Below, one piece after another: positions 1 to 9,840 of a stretch of DNA of 64,000 nt (the first letter of the stretch is position 1; every line of letters starts with the position of its first letter). Source of the stretch: Synechocystis sp. PCC 7509 (lineage in GTDB: Bacteria > Cyanobacteriota > Cyanobacteriia > Cyanobacteriales > Chroococcidiopsidaceae); NCBI RefSeq assembly GCF_000332075.2, contig NZ_ALVU02000001.1, forward strand, positions 1,445,193 to 1,509,192, read 5' to 3'. A model generated the notes under the pieces. That model was given only the letters and a program-made list of their open reading frames with translations, was not told the DNA's origin and did no database searches. The position numbers and the translations under genes were made by a program.

Positions 1-4
1 TCTT

Positions 5-54
5 TTCACCACAGCTTTTATTATTGTTAACCTTTTCTTTACCTTACCTTTACT
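5..54 (+). promoter_or_regulatory. Pho box (SphR/PhoB-type operator) upstream of pstS
   Basis: Hexamers recur every 11 bp: TTCACC at 5, a weak TTTTAT at 16, TTAACC at 27, TTTACC at 38 and TTTACT at 49. Direct repeats of CTTAACCT type with 11-bp period are the known cyanobacterial Pho box bound by the SphS-SphR phosphate two-component system. The array sits 50 to 100 bp ahead of pstS, as expected for phosphate-starvation induction. It may extend left of the window. Confidence 0.7.
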
Positions 55-105
55 ACAAAACGCTAAGGTCGAGACGAATACCAGTAGAAGTACGCAGAGC
101 TTTTT

Positions 106-1200
106 ATGTTTTCCCGTGTTAACTCAACTCGCAGAGCTTTTTTGTTGTCGTTAGTAGCCCTGTCCTTTGGCATTGCATCCTGTCAACCGCAAACAACAAA
201 TCCTCCTAGCGCCGATCCTAATTCCTCTGCTAGTCCCGCCGCAGATACAAGTGCGGGTGCAACATTAAACGGTGCTGGAGCATCTTTTCCCGCTCCTTTA
301 TATCAGCGTTGGTTTTCTGAATACAACAAAGCTAATCCTAATACCAAAGTTAGTTATCAATCTGTAGGTAGTGGGGCGGGGGTAAAACAGTTTACCGCCG
401 GAACTATAGACTTTGGAGCTAGCGATACTGGCATGACAAAGGAAGAAATTGCTAAGGTGTCTCGTGGAGTGCTATTAATCCCAGCTACCGCCGGAAGTGT
501 TGTCCTTGCTTACAATCTACCTGGTGTAGAAGGTATAAGGCTATCAAGGGATGTTTATCCAGATATTCTTTTAGGCAAAATCACCAATTGGAACGATCCT
601 AGAATTGCTAAGATTAATCCTGACTTGAAATTTCCCGACCAGCCAATTACAGTTATTTATCGTTCTGATGGTAGCGGTACTACTGCTGTGTTAACCAAGC
701 ACCTCAGCACTATTAGCCCAGCTTGGAAAAGTGGACCAGGAGAAGGGAAGTCCGTTAGCTGGCCGGCGGGAACAGGTGCTAAAGGCAACGAAGGCGTAAC
801 AGCACAAATTCAACAAACTCAAGGTGCAATTGGTTACACTGAGTACGGTTATGCTACGCAAAATAAAATTCCCTTTGCCATACTGGAAAACAAAGCAGGT
901 GAGTATGTAGCCGCTACACCAGAATCCGCCTCCACAGCCCTTGCTTCAGTAACGCTACCGGAAGACTTTTTAGGTTTTGCACCCGATCCAGAAGGAGCAA
1001 CGTCTTATCCGATAGTGTCCTATTCTTGGATTATGGCTTACAAAACCTACGACGATCCAGCTAAAGCGCAGGCGATAGAAAATGTCCTGAAATGGGGATT
1101 GACGGAAGGACAAAAATTTAGCGGCGAACTAGGATATGTGCCTTTACCAGCAAGTGTAGTTAGCAAAGTACAGCCAGCCGTTGATGCAATTAGCAATTAA
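106..1200 (+). CDS. pstS: phosphate ABC transporter substrate-binding lipoprotein PstS
   Basis: Periplasmic phosphate-binding protein that delivers Pi to PstCAB. The N-terminus has a twin-arginine-like stretch (TRRAFLLS, about residues 8-15) and a lipobox ending in Cys26, so the mature protein is probably a lipid-anchored protein of about 340 residues. The GAGASFPAPLYQRW motif (about 56-69), the SVGSGAGVKQF phosphate loop and YRSDGSGTT (about 185-193) are typical of PstS. It is the first gene of pstSCAB and lies directly behind an 11-bp-period Pho box, so induction on phosphate starvation is expected. A Ser/Pro-rich linker follows the lipid Cys. The length is normal for the family. Identity is secure; the export route (Sec or Tat) is not. 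Confidence 0.97.
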   Translation: MFSRVNSTRRAFLLSLVALSFGIASCQPQTTNPPSADPNSSASPAADTSAGATLNGAGASFPAPLYQRWFSEYNKANPNTKVSYQSVGSGAGVKQFTAGTIDFGASDTGMTKEEIAKVSRGVLLIPATAGSVVLAYNLPGVEGIRLSRDVYPDILLGKITNWNDPRIAKINPDLKFPDQPITVIYRSDGSGTTAVLTKHLSTISPAWKSGPGEGKSVSWPAGTGAKGNEGVTAQIQQTQGAIGYTEYGYATQNKIPFAILENKAGEYVAATPESASTALASVTLPEDFLGFAPDPEGATSYPIVSYSWIMAYKTYDDPAKAQAIENVLKWGLTEGQKFSGELGYVPLPASVVSKVQPAVDAISN

Positions 1201-1222
1201 TTAGTTCACCTTAGATATCGCC

Positions 1223-1242
1223 TTTGTAAATCTCTTTACAAA
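1223..1242 (+). promoter_or_regulatory. intercistronic hairpin between pstS and pstC
   Basis: A perfect 8-bp inverted repeat, TTTGTAAA-TCTC-TTTACAAA, lies in the 50-bp gap between pstS and pstC. Stem-loops here are a common way of protecting the binding-protein message so that PstS exceeds the membrane subunits. There is no long T-run, so full termination is unlikely. The regulatory role is inferred. Confidence 0.5.
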
Positions 1243-1250
1243 AATCAATC

Positions 1251-2201
1251 ATGAGTTCAACAGTCCCTCAAGCCCAAACAACAATCAAACCACGCCCTAG
1301 TTGGGAAAAAAATCTGGACACAGGCTTTGTGTGGCTAACCCGCTTACTAGCAATGGCGATCGCCGCAGTTTTGCTGTGGATTGCCTTAGAAGTCGCGATC
1401 GAAGCATTCCCGGCAATTCAAAGGTATGGGTTAGGATTTCTTACTTCCACCGCTTGGAATCCGGTAAAAGAGGAGTATGGTGCATTACCCCAAATTTACG
1501 GTACTTTAGTTACGGCATTTATTGCCCTACTTTTGGCTGTACCAATTGGTGTAGGAACCGCCCTAATAGTCAGTGAGAATTTTCTGCCCTCCTCAGTACA
1601 AACGGTAATAGTATTTCTGATTGAACTATTAGCCGCAATTCCCAGCGTCGTCTATGGCTTGTGGGGCATTTTTGTGTTAATTCCCATACTCACAAGTGTG
1701 GGCAAAGTATTGCATTCATCCCTAGGTTGGCTGCCAATATTTAGTACACCGCCTTCGGGCCCCGGCATATTTCCGGCGGGTATAGTTTTGACAATTATGA
1801 TTTTGCCAATTATTACGGCAATTTCTCGCGACGCTTTAGTTTCGTTGCCGCCAGACTTGCGACAAGCGGCTTACGGATTAGGGGCGACGCGCTGGGAGAC
1901 AATTTTTCGAGTTTTACTACCCGCCGCGACTTCTGGGATTGTGGGGGCGACAATGCTAGGGTTAGGAAGGGCAATGGGTGAAACGATGGCAGTAACGATG
2001 ATTATCGGCAACTCCAACCGTATTAGCCCTTCGATCTTGACTACAGGAAATACTATTGCTTCATTGCTGGCAAACCAATTTGCGGAAGCTGATGGGATTC
2101 AAATCTCAGCTTTGATGTATGCAGCGCTAGTTTTGTTTGGGCTAACTTTGGTTGTGAATGTTTTGGCGGAGTTAGTCGTGCGTAGAGTGGGGAGAATTTA
2201 A
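1251..2201 (+). CDS. pstC: phosphate ABC transporter permease PstC
   Basis: Integral membrane subunit of the Pst phosphate importer. It shows about six hydrophobic segments, starting near residue 28. The EAA loop contacting PstB is visible in the second half (DLRQAAYGLGATRWETIFRV, about 200-219). The preceding VPIGVGTALIVSE stretch is shared with other PstC proteins. It follows pstS by 50 bp and precedes pstA by 41 bp on the same strand, so it belongs to the Pho-regulated pst operon. The 316-residue length is usual. The start at ATG 1251 leaves a short polar N-terminus, as in cyanobacterial homologues. Confidence 0.96.
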   Translation: MSSTVPQAQTTIKPRPSWEKNLDTGFVWLTRLLAMAIAAVLLWIALEVAIEAFPAIQRYGLGFLTSTAWNPVKEEYGALPQIYGTLVTAFIALLLAVPIGVGTALIVSENFLPSSVQTVIVFLIELLAAIPSVVYGLWGIFVLIPILTSVGKVLHSSLGWLPIFSTPPSGPGIFPAGIVLTIMILPIITAISRDALVSLPPDLRQAAYGLGATRWETIFRVLLPAATSGIVGATMLGLGRAMGETMAVTMIIGNSNRISPSILTTGNTIASLLANQFAEADGIQISALMYAALVLFGLTLVVNVLAELVVRRVGRI

Positions 2202-2242
2202 GTGAGATTTACGGACATGAAGTTAAAAACTCCTAAAAAAGT

Positions 2243-3127
2243 ATGACCTACCAAGACACCGATAGCTCTAAAAGTATAAACCGGAGCTTAAATCGTTCTC
2301 CTAACTCTAAACGAGTAGTTTTTGGCACGGTAATGACGGTTTTGGCGTTTGCCTGCGCGATCGCGGCGTTAATTCCTTTGGTTGCTGTTCTTAGTTACGT
2401 GATTATCAAAGGTTTTAGCCGCCTTAATCTCAGCGTGTTTACAGAACTTCCGCCACCGCCCTTAGTAGAAGGTGGCGGCTTTGGTAGCGCGATTGTTGGT
2501 ACGCTAATGATGGTCGGGATTGCTGCTTTAATTAGTATTCCTGTGGGGGTACTAGCAGCGATTTATCTGACGGAGTTTAGCAAAGGTAAAGTCGCCGATA
2601 CTATCCGGTTTGCTACCAACGTCCTTAGCGGCGTTCCGTCGATTATTGCCGGAGTTTTTGCCTACGGGGTGGTAGTGTTGACTATGGGAACATTTAGCGC
2701 GATCGCTGGTGGGATTGCTTTAGCAATTTTGATGCTGCCAATTATTGTTCGCACTACCGACGAATCGCTGCAATTAGTCTCAAGAGAATTGCGCCAAGCG
2801 GCGGTAGGGATTGGGGCAACTAAGTTTCAAACCGTCATGCAAGTTGTTTTGCCTGTAGCGATTCCAGCGATTGTTACGGGAACTACTTTAGCGATCGCCA
2901 GAGCCGCCGGAGAAACAGCGCCGTTGTTGTTTACAGCCTTGTTTACGCAGTTTTGGCCCACAAATTTAACCTCGCCCACTCCATCACTAGCGGTGTTAGT
3001 TTTCAACTTTGCGATCGTGCCGTTTGATAACCAACAAGAACTCGCTTGGGCGGCTTCTTTAGTTTTGGTACTTTTAGTTTTGGTTACTAGCATTATCTCT
3101 CGCATGGCTACTCGCAAGCGTGCTTAA
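2243..3127 (+). CDS. pstA: phosphate ABC transporter permease PstA
   Basis: Second permease subunit of the Pst importer and heterodimer partner of PstC. Hydrophobic segments begin at about residue 25. The EAA loop ELRQAAVGIGATKFQTVMQV (about 181-200) closely parallels that of PstC, as expected for paired ABC permeases. ARAAGETAPLLFTA near 220-233 is a PstA hallmark. It lies third in the pst operon, followed after an 81-bp AT-rich gap by pstB. Length and composition are normal. Confidence 0.96.
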   Translation: MTYQDTDSSKSINRSLNRSPNSKRVVFGTVMTVLAFACAIAALIPLVAVLSYVIIKGFSRLNLSVFTELPPPPLVEGGGFGSAIVGTLMMVGIAALISIPVGVLAAIYLTEFSKGKVADTIRFATNVLSGVPSIIAGVFAYGVVVLTMGTFSAIAGGIALAILMLPIIVRTTDESLQLVSRELRQAAVGIGATKFQTVMQVVLPVAIPAIVTGTTLAIARAAGETAPLLFTALFTQFWPTNLTSPTPSLAVLVFNFAIVPFDNQQELAWAASLVLVLLVLVTSIISRMATRKRA

Positions 3128-3208
3128 CCAGTTAATGATTAGTTAACCAAATTTTATGTAAACTCAATTTTTTTTGTTAATTCTCCTAGTAACACTCTCC
3201 TATTCTAT

Positions 3209-4015
3209 ATGCCTACTGAAACCCCAACTATCAATCAAACGCAGACTATTCTACGAACCGAAAATGTCAATGTTTACTATGGCAATTTCTTAGCTCTCAA
3301 AAATATTTCCTTGGATATTCCCAAAAACCGGATTACCTCTTTTATTGGCCCTTCCGGTTGTGGAAAAAGTACATTGCTGCGGTGCTACAACCGTCTCAAT
3401 GACCTAATTGATAGTTTCCGCGCTGAGGGGAAAATTTTTTACTACGATCAAAACCTTTATGCGTCTTCCATAGATCCTGTAGAAGTGCGGCGACAAATAG
3501 GTATGGTATTTCAAAAACCTAACCCTTTCCCCAAATCAATTTACGACAATATTACCTTTGGCGCTAAGATTAATGGCTATCGCGGCGACATGGACGAATT
3601 GGTAGAACAATCTCTAAGACAAGCAGCTTTATGGGATGAAGTCAAAGACAAACTCAACCAAAGCGGCTTATCTCTTTCTGGGGGACAACAACAGCGTTTG
3701 TGTATTGCGCGGGCGGTGGCAGTCCAGCCTGATATTATTTTAATGGATGAACCCTGTTCGGCGCTCGATCCAATTTCAACTATCAAAATTGAAGAATTGC
3801 TACAAGACCTCAAGAAAAAATACACGATTGTGATTGTTACTCACAATATGCAGCAAGCCTCGCGGGTGTCGGATAAAACGGCATTTTTCAACGTCGAGCC
3901 TACAGACAAAGGTGGGAGAATGGGTTACTTAGTGGAATATGACAATACTGAAGTTATTTTCCAAAATCCGCAAGAAGAATCAACCCAACAGTATGTAAGC
4001 GGACGCTTTGGCTAA
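3209..4015 (+). CDS. pstB: phosphate ABC transporter ATPase PstB
   Basis: ATPase that powers phosphate import through PstCA. It has a Walker A motif GPSGCGKST (about residues 47-55), a Q-loop ([14 protein letters not shown]), the ABC signature LSGGQQQR (about 155-162), Walker B IILMDEP and the switch His in IVTHNMQQ. The ending [12 protein letters not shown] is typical of PstB. It is the last gene of pstSCAB; phoU is not adjacent, which is common in cyanobacteria. No clear terminator is visible in the 118 bp that follow. Confidence in the assignment is very high. Confidence 0.97.
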   Translation: MPTETPTINQTQTILRTENVNVYYGNFLALKNISLDIPKNRITSFIGPSGCGKSTLLRCYNRLNDLIDSFRAEGKIFYYDQNLYASSIDPVEVRRQIGMVFQKPNPFPKSIYDNITFGAKINGYRGDMDELVEQSLRQAALWDEVKDKLNQSGLSLSGGQQQRLCIARAVAVQPDIILMDEPCSALDPISTIKIEELLQDLKKKYTIVIVTHNMQQASRVSDKTAFFNVEPTDKGGRMGYLVEYDNTEVIFQNPQEESTQQYVSGRFG

Positions 4016-4133
4016 ATTCTAGGAAAGGCGATCGCATTTTTCCCAAACTTGCCGGTATATTTTTGGTTAGCATCTAGCAGTTAGTTAAAGTGACAATAGC
4101 ATTGCCTAGCTTGTCAATAACTCCTTTTACTCA

Positions 4134-5768
4134 ATGACTAAAAAAAACAAATTACTGCTGCCGATATTAGCAACCAGTTTGCTAGTTGGGGGTGGTTTAG
4201 CCGTCTACTGGCTTGTAATTGCGCCTCAACAATTAGCTCAACTGCCTCTGGGAGCAAATATTATCCCGCAAGATGCGTTACTTACGGTTTCGGTGTCTAC
4301 AGAGCCGAGTAAGTGGCAGCAATTGCGAGAATTTGGTACGCCTCAAACCCAAGCTATCTTAGATAATTACTTAGTGGAATTGCGCGATCGCTTTCTTACA
4401 GATAATGGTTACAACTATCAACAAGATATCCAGCCTTGGGTAGGTAAAGAAGTTACTTTAGCGGTAGTATCCCCGCAAAAATCCCCAGAATCTCAAGCAA
4501 TGGTGATAGTATTACCGATTGCTAAACCTGATGTGGCGGCGCGGTTGCTGTCAAAAGCTCAAGTTAAAACGAAAGACATTACTTATAAAGGTATTCAAAT
4601 AAGATCAACTACCAACTACTGGGCAACGGTACTAGATAATCGTTTTTTGGTAATTAGCGATAATCTTAAAGCGACCGAAAGAGCAATTGATACTTTCAAA
4701 GGAGAAAATTCTTTACTGAAAATGCCCAGTTTTAGGGAAAAATTTGGAGAGATTGCCCAAGAAAATCCTTTTGCCCAAGTTTACGTAAATGTTCCCGCCG
4801 CCGCTCGGCTAGCAAATAGCAATCCCCAAAAACTATCGCCGCAACTAGCTGGGCTTCAGCAAAGTCTTGGGTTGGCAACAACAATTAACTTAGAGCTAGA
4901 AGGGGTTGAGCTTAAAAGTGTATCGTGGTTGAAGCCAGATAGCGATCGCGTTCATGTAGTGCAAAATAATGCCGGGAAAATGCAGAATCTTTTACCCGCC
5001 GAAACTTTGATGATGGTATCGGGGGGAAACTTACAGCAATTATGGGTTGATTATTTGCGATCAGTAAAAACTAACCCTTTGACACCAATTCCCCCGGAAA
5101 ACTTACGAGCGGGAGTAAAAAGTACAACGGGATTAGATTTAGATGAAGACTTGCTCAGTTGGATGGATGGAGAATTTTCTTTAGCGGTAATTCCAGCGCC
5201 AACAAAAGCTGAGGCTGCACCGAATGATTTTGCATTGTCTTTAGCGTTTATGGTGCAAGCAAAAGATACAGATAAAGCTAAAAAAGCATTTCAGGAAATA
5301 GACAAAGTAATTAGCAGTCAGTACCAGTTTAAGATTCAAGAAACGCAAGTAGCAGGAAAACCCGTCGTTAACTGGATTGCTCCCTATGGGACGTTAACTG
5401 CAACTCACGGTTGGTTAGAGGGAAATGTTGCTTTTTTCACCCTTGGCGCACCGTTAGCTGAGAAAATTATTCCCCGACCTGCGGTCAATTTAGCGAGTAC
5501 CGAGCAATTCCAAAAAGCCGTACCATCGGAACTTAGCCCGAATAATGGGCAGTTTTTCTTGAACATCAATCCAACGTTTAAAAACTTGCCGCTACCGCAA
5601 ATTATTCCTAACCAACAAATCGTCCTAGAGGCAGTACGTTCGGTAGGAATTACTACCGCCGTAAAAGATCGCCATAGTATTCGTTATGACATTTTTATGG
5701 CACTTAATAAAGCTGGAAACCCTCAACCTTTACCTAGTCCTAGTTTGTCTCCCTCACCGCGACCTTAA
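4134..5768 (+). CDS. DUF3352 domain-containing membrane-anchored protein
   Basis: Conserved cyanobacterial protein of unknown function. An N-terminal signal anchor (about residues 6-30) follows the basic start MTKKNK. The remaining 510 residues are soluble and probably lie outside the cytoplasmic membrane. Features typical of DUF3352 proteins include LTVSVSTEPSKWQQL, the AIDTFKGENSL segment, and the later LDEDLLSWMDGEFSLAVIP. The C-terminus is a short Pro/Ser-rich tail. It stands alone 118 bp after pstB and 127 bp before ccsA, with no functional link evident. Family assignment is from recalled family character rather than a search. Confidence 0.75.
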   Translation: MTKKNKLLLPILATSLLVGGGLAVYWLVIAPQQLAQLPLGANIIPQDALLTVSVSTEPSKWQQLREFGTPQTQAILDNYLVELRDRFLTDNGYNYQQDIQPWVGKEVTLAVVSPQKSPESQAMVIVLPIAKPDVAARLLSKAQVKTKDITYKGIQIRSTTNYWATVLDNRFLVISDNLKATERAIDTFKGENSLLKMPSFREKFGEIAQENPFAQVYVNVPAAARLANSNPQKLSPQLAGLQQSLGLATTINLELEGVELKSVSWLKPDSDRVHVVQNNAGKMQNLLPAETLMMVSGGNLQQLWVDYLRSVKTNPLTPIPPENLRAGVKSTTGLDLDEDLLSWMDGEFSLAVIPAPTKAEAAPNDFALSLAFMVQAKDTDKAKKAFQEIDKVISSQYQFKIQETQVAGKPVVNWIAPYGTLTATHGWLEGNVAFFTLGAPLAEKIIPRPAVNLASTEQFQKAVPSELSPNNGQFFLNINPTFKNLPLPQIIPNQQIVLEAVRSVGITTAVKDRHSIRYDIFMALNKAGNPQPLPSPSLSPSPRP

Positions 5769-5895
5769 AATGTCAGAACTTTAACGATAGAAAACAAATT
5801 CTTTAAACTTAGGTAAGTATTCAACTAACTGTTGCAGTTAGGATCGAGATTAGTATCAATAAACTTTGAGCTTAAAGTAACGCGGAGAACACTAT

Positions 5896-6891
5896 ATGAA
5901 TCTGGTTTCACTGCAAAACTGGCTAGATAATGCTGCGTTTGCGGTATTATTTGTCACTATGTTAATTTACTGGGTTGGGGCAGCTTTTCCCCAATTACGT
6001 TATTTACCCGCTTTGGGAACGGCAGGAATGGCGATCGCCAACTTATGTATGGCAACTTTATTAGGGGCAAGATGGATAGAAGCTGGCTACTTCCCTTTAA
6101 GCAATTTGTACGAATCGCTGTTTTTTCTAGCTTGGGGAATTACTACTATCCACTTTTTGGCAGAAAACAATAGCCGCAGCCGTTTAGTTGGAGTTGCAAC
6201 CGCACCTGTAGCGATGGCAATTGTGGCATTTGCGACTTTAACTTTGCCCTCTCAAATGCAAAATTCTGAGCCTTTAGTTCCTGCTCTTAAGTCAAATTGG
6301 CTAATGATGCACGTCAGCGTCATGATGTTGAGCTATTCAGCTTTGATGGTGGGATCGTTACTGGCGATCGCATTTTTAATTGTGACTCGTGGGGCAAATA
6401 TCGAATTGCGGGGTAGTTCTGTAGGTACGGGGGGCTATCGTTTGCATCGCTCTACAGATTTAGCAACTTCAAAAGTGGCTAATTTCTCTCAGTACAACAG
6501 TAATGGTAATACGGCGGTGCTTAACTTACCTACAACTGAAGCCATAACTGAAACTCTTTCACCCCAACGCCTTAATCTGGCGGAAACTTTGGATAATATC
6601 AGCTACCGGATTATTGGGCTAGGATTTCCCTTGCTTACCATCGGGATTATCGCCGGGGGAGTTTGGGCAAATGAAGCTTGGGGATCTTACTGGAGTTGGG
6701 ACCCTAAAGAAACTTGGGCTTTAATCACTTGGCTAGTATTTGCCGCTTATCTCCACTCTCGCATTACTCGCGGTTGGCAAGGGCGCAGTCCAGCTATTTT
6801 AGCTTCGGCTGGGTTTGTAGTGGTATGGGTTTGTTATCTGGGAGTCAATCTTTTAGGTAAAGGCTTGCATTCCTACGGCTGGTTCTTTTAG
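5896..6891 (+). CDS. ccsA: cytochrome c biogenesis protein CcsA (System II heme handling)
   Basis: Membrane protein of System II cytochrome c maturation, which with Ccs1/CcsB carries heme across the thylakoid membrane and attaches it to apocytochromes c. The tryptophan-rich WWD-type motif [18 protein letters not shown] (about residues 260-277) is diagnostic. Conserved His residues occur near HVSVMM and LHSRI, and the protein ends [11 protein letters not shown] as in chloroplast ycf5. About eight membrane spans are visible, with a polar loop at about 170-230. Some databases label this family CcsB/ResC. No ccs1 partner lies nearby. Confidence 0.93.
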   Translation: MNLVSLQNWLDNAAFAVLFVTMLIYWVGAAFPQLRYLPALGTAGMAIANLCMATLLGARWIEAGYFPLSNLYESLFFLAWGITTIHFLAENNSRSRLVGVATAPVAMAIVAFATLTLPSQMQNSEPLVPALKSNWLMMHVSVMMLSYSALMVGSLLAIAFLIVTRGANIELRGSSVGTGGYRLHRSTDLATSKVANFSQYNSNGNTAVLNLPTTEAITETLSPQRLNLAETLDNISYRIIGLGFPLLTIGIIAGGVWANEAWGSYWSWDPKETWALITWLVFAAYLHSRITRGWQGRSPAILASAGFVVVWVCYLGVNLLGKGLHSYGWFF

Positions 6892-6955
6892 TTAATAAAA
6901 GACCAAGTTTTAGCAATAAAATGTAACTCGATATTAATTGCAGGTCAGTTAGAGC

Positions 6956-7690
6956 GTGAAGCTATTTATTTACCATACTCCCGAACTTACTCCCACTGAT
7001 ACTGTCCCCGATTGTGCGATCGCAGTGGATGTACTTCGAGCTACAACGACGATGGCGACGGTTTTGGCGGCTGGTGGTGAGGCGATCCAGGTGTTTAGCA
7101 ATTTGGATACTTTGATAGAGGTTAGCGCTTCCTGGGACGCGGATAAACGTCTGCGAGCCGGAGAGCGGGGCGGTGCGAAGGTGGAAGGGTTCGATTTGGG
7201 AAATTCTCCTTTAGACTGCACTGAAAAGCTGGTAAAAGGACGCAGATTGTTTATTAGTACAACTAATGGAACTCGCGCTTTACAACGGGTACAAAGCGCC
7301 CCAGCCGTCTTAGCTGCGGCTTTTGTTAATCGAGCCGCCGCCGTAAATTATCTTTTGGCTAAACAGCCTGAAACTGTCTGGATTGTTGGTTCTGGTTGGG
7401 AAGGTACTTATTCCTTGGAAGATACGGCTTGCGCTGGGGCGATTTGTCATAGTATTTTACAACAAGCAAATATACCTCTAGCTGAACTTGCGGGTAATGA
7501 TGAAGTGATAGGTGCGATCGCTCTTTACGAACAATGGCAAAGTCGTTTAGTTGAGCTATTACACCAAGCAAGTCACGGTAAACGGCTATTACGCCTCAAT
7601 TGTGACGATGATATAAAATACTGCGCTCAGGTAGATATTTTAGATGTTTTGCCTATTCAACAAGAGCTAGGGGTGTTGAAATTGGTGTAA
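6956..7690 (+). CDS. comB: ComB-like 2-phosphosulfolactate phosphatase family protein
   Basis: Homologue of ComB, the Mg-dependent phosphatase that yields sulfolactate in archaeal coenzyme M synthesis. Cyanobacteria make no coenzyme M, so the physiological substrate here is unknown. Visible family motifs are [11 protein letters not shown]-like [15 protein letters not shown] (about 21-35), [16 protein letters not shown] (about 70-85) and TTNGTRAL (about 102-109). The start is GTG at 6956. It is followed by a G/C-run repeat and then a convergent peptidase gene. The fold assignment is firm; the reaction is inferred from family only. Confidence 0.85.
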   Translation: MKLFIYHTPELTPTDTVPDCAIAVDVLRATTTMATVLAAGGEAIQVFSNLDTLIEVSASWDADKRLRAGERGGAKVEGFDLGNSPLDCTEKLVKGRRLFISTTNGTRALQRVQSAPAVLAAAFVNRAAAVNYLLAKQPETVWIVGSGWEGTYSLEDTACAGAICHSILQQANIPLAELAGNDEVIGAIALYEQWQSRLVELLHQASHGKRLLRLNCDDDIKYCAQVDILDVLPIQQELGVLKLV

Positions 7691-7710
7691 CTGTTTTTTC
7701 ATGTTACTTA

Positions 7711-7799
7711 AGAAAAACCAAGAATTGGGGGGTCTGCCCCCCAAACCCCCCATTGGGGGACGAGTTGCCTCCCCCAAACCCCCTGCAAAAGGGGGTTTT
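7711..7799. repeat. dispersed G/C-run repeat with nested hairpins (copy 1)
   Basis: Runs of five to six G or C form three adjacent hairpins: GGGGGGTCTGCCCCCC at 7727-7742, CCCCCC-ATT-GGGGG around 7746-7759, and CCCCC-TGCAAAA-GGGGG at 7779-7795. The flanks GAAAAACCAA and CTGCAAAAGGG recur, inverted, at 14199-14247. The copy lies between convergent genes (comB and the M61 peptidase), where it could also end transcription from both sides. The 253-bp spacer holds no gene. Confidence 0.75.
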
Positions 7800-7934
7800 C
7801 TTTGGGTACGGCAGTTTTTAGGCAATAGACTTAGTTACGGGTGTTGTACGCTAGTCCTTTAATTTTTGGGTGTTGCTGAAAGTGTGATGATTTCCCAAAA
7901 CGGTAACTCTCCTATCTCACCCTTTTTCATACCG

Positions 7935-7965
7935 TATTACCCATTACCCATTACCCATTACCCAT
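7935..7965. repeat. heptamer tandem repeat ATTACCC spanning a gene 3' end
   Basis: ATTACCC is repeated four times head to tail with a fifth partial unit. Read on the minus strand, TGGGTAA units supply the last codons and the stop of the M61 peptidase gene (ending WVMGNG). Short heptameric tandem repeats are frequent in filamentous cyanobacteria. Copy number changes here would alter the peptidase C-terminus. Confidence 0.75.
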
Positions 7966-9758
7966 TTCTGTAAGTCTTCACCTAAATAATTAGCAAAATT
8001 CTGTTGCTGTTTCTCGGTAGGGTTACTAACGGGTTTTACCCCGTAACTACTCGGACGTGGCTCTCCTAAAGTTACTTGGTATTGACGCAATTGTTCTTGA
8101 TGAAATACTGTAACTTCTATGCTGTCTCCCCCTTGATAATCTTGCAAGAATTCGCTCATTGTGCTTGCTGTTACTCTAATTCCATCTATTGCTAATAACT
8201 CATCTCCCGGATCGATTCCCGCTTTCTGCGCTGGTGTACCCGATTCTACAAATTTAACTACTTCTCTCCCCTGCTCAGAATTTACTTTTATTCCTAAATG
8301 CGGCACTAGGTCTTTGTCTTCCCCTACTACCTGCAAACCAAAGGGCTCTAAATATTGATTAAACGGCAACTCCTCTGTGCCATCAATATATTTGGCAAAA
8401 AAGTCTGTTAAATCTATCTCTGCAACCGCTTCTATTACTTCCTGCAACTGCTGAGGCGTAAACCCTATTTCCTCAATCCCAAATTGTTGCCACATTTTTA
8501 GCATCACGTCATCTAGGGATTTGAGATTGTTATGTTTTGCTCGAATCAATAAGTCTAGCAACAGTGACACCATCTCCCCTTTTAAATAGTAAGAAATTTG
8601 CGCGTTATTACTGTTGGCTTCGGGTCTATACAACTTAATCCAAGCATCTAAGCTTGATTCGCTTACTGGCTGCACCCATCGCCCCGGTGTTAACTCGTAA
8701 CGAGTAATTTCTTTACCCAAATTCTGTAAAAAAGTTTTAACGTTATAAATTCCCGCCTTTAATGGGATTGTTAAGTCGTAATAGCTTGTCGTCCCTTCAC
8801 TAAACCACAAGGACGATGTGTAGTTTTCGCCGTCGTAATCAAATACTTCTAAGGCTTTGGGGCGAATGCGCTTGACATTCCACAAGTGAAAAAACTCGTG
8901 GGCTACCAGTTGCATAAAACGATTGTATTTGTCTGGGGCGCGAAATCCAAAACGAGGATAGTTTAAGGAGCAAGCATATTTATGTTCTAATCCGCCGTTG
9001 CCTTGGGTGGATAAATGCAGCAAAAATATATAGTGATCGTAAGGCAATCCACCAAATATTTTAGCCTCTACTTCAATTATTTTCTGGGTGTCAGCAATTA
9101 CTTTCTCTGGAGCAATATTACTCTTTCCCCCCCAAATAGCCAATTGGTGAGCTTTTCCTAATACTTCAAATTCATAAACTTCCTGAGTCCCAATTTCAAA
9201 GGGGCTATCTACTAAGGTGTCAAAATCTGCGGCGATAAATTTATTAGTTTGTCCTGTAACTTCTGGTAGTGGCGTGGTAACTTGCCAATTGTCTTGCGGT
9301 AAAGCGACTTCAATTTGCATTGGTTGTGCTTCTAATCCAGGAATTCTAAAAAATATCGCCGCACCGTTAAAATAACCGTGCGTTGCATCTAAATGATTTG
9401 TGCGTACTGATAGCTCATTGGCAAAAACTCGGTAACTAATCTCAATAGTTTGGTTATCTAAGTTAGAAGTTTCAATTTGCCAGTGATTTTTAGCGATTTT
9501 GTGCCAAACTAACTTATTTTCACCCGATTTTGCGCCAAAATCTTGAACGTGTTTGGCATACTCCCTCACTAAGTACGAGCCTGGTGTCCATACAGGTAGT
9601 TTTAAATTTAATACAGGCAATAGGTAACCTTGCACTGACAACACTACCTCAAATAAATGTGATTCAGGTTGAGGCATGGCGACGCGATAAGTAATTATTG
9701 GTGCGTTTTCGCACCGAAGCTGACTAAATTGAGTTAAGGTGGCTTGAGTCATAATCAA
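7944..9758 (-). CDS. M61 family metallopeptidase with PDZ domain
   Basis: Glycyl-aminopeptidase-like zinc protease. After an N-terminal beta domain (about residues 20-190), the catalytic domain carries the zinc site HEFFHLWN (about residue 290) and the third ligand Glu in LWFSEGTTSYYD. A PDZ domain follows at about 490-560 (GIDPGDELLAIDGI). No signal peptide is evident, so it is probably cytoplasmic. The 604-residue length is typical. The last codons lie in an ATTACCC tandem repeat, so the very C-terminus may vary between strains. It is transcribed alone, convergent with comB. Confidence 0.92.
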   Translation of the reverse strand: MIMTQATLTQFSQLRCENAPIITYRVAMPQPESHLFEVVLSVQGYLLPVLNLKLPVWTPGSYLVREYAKHVQDFGAKSGENKLVWHKIAKNHWQIETSNLDNQTIEISYRVFANELSVRTNHLDATHGYFNGAAIFFRIPGLEAQPMQIEVALPQDNWQVTTPLPEVTGQTNKFIAADFDTLVDSPFEIGTQEVYEFEVLGKAHQLAIWGGKSNIAPEKVIADTQKIIEVEAKIFGGLPYDHYIFLLHLSTQGNGGLEHKYACSLNYPRFGFRAPDKYNRFMQLVAHEFFHLWNVKRIRPKALEVFDYDGENYTSSLWFSEGTTSYYDLTIPLKAGIYNVKTFLQNLGKEITRYELTPGRWVQPVSESSLDAWIKLYRPEANSNNAQISYYLKGEMVSLLLDLLIRAKHNNLKSLDDVMLKMWQQFGIEEIGFTPQQLQEVIEAVAEIDLTDFFAKYIDGTEELPFNQYLEPFGLQVVGEDKDLVPHLGIKVNSEQGREVVKFVESGTPAQKAGIDPGDELLAIDGIRVTASTMSEFLQDYQGGDSIEVTVFHQEQLRQYQVTLGEPRPSSYGVKPVSNPTEKQQQNFANYLGEDLQKWVMGNG

Positions 9759-9840
9759 GTAATAATTTGGTTATTTTCTCCATCCTAAATACTCCGCCAT
9801 TATATTCGTGGCGACCAGAGCGAGAAAATATCAGTTTTGC

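Noticed and set aside
8161-8358. Plus-strand open frame inside the M61 peptidase gene
   Set aside because: It lies antisense to a well-supported peptidase/PDZ coding region and has no family features or ribosome site.
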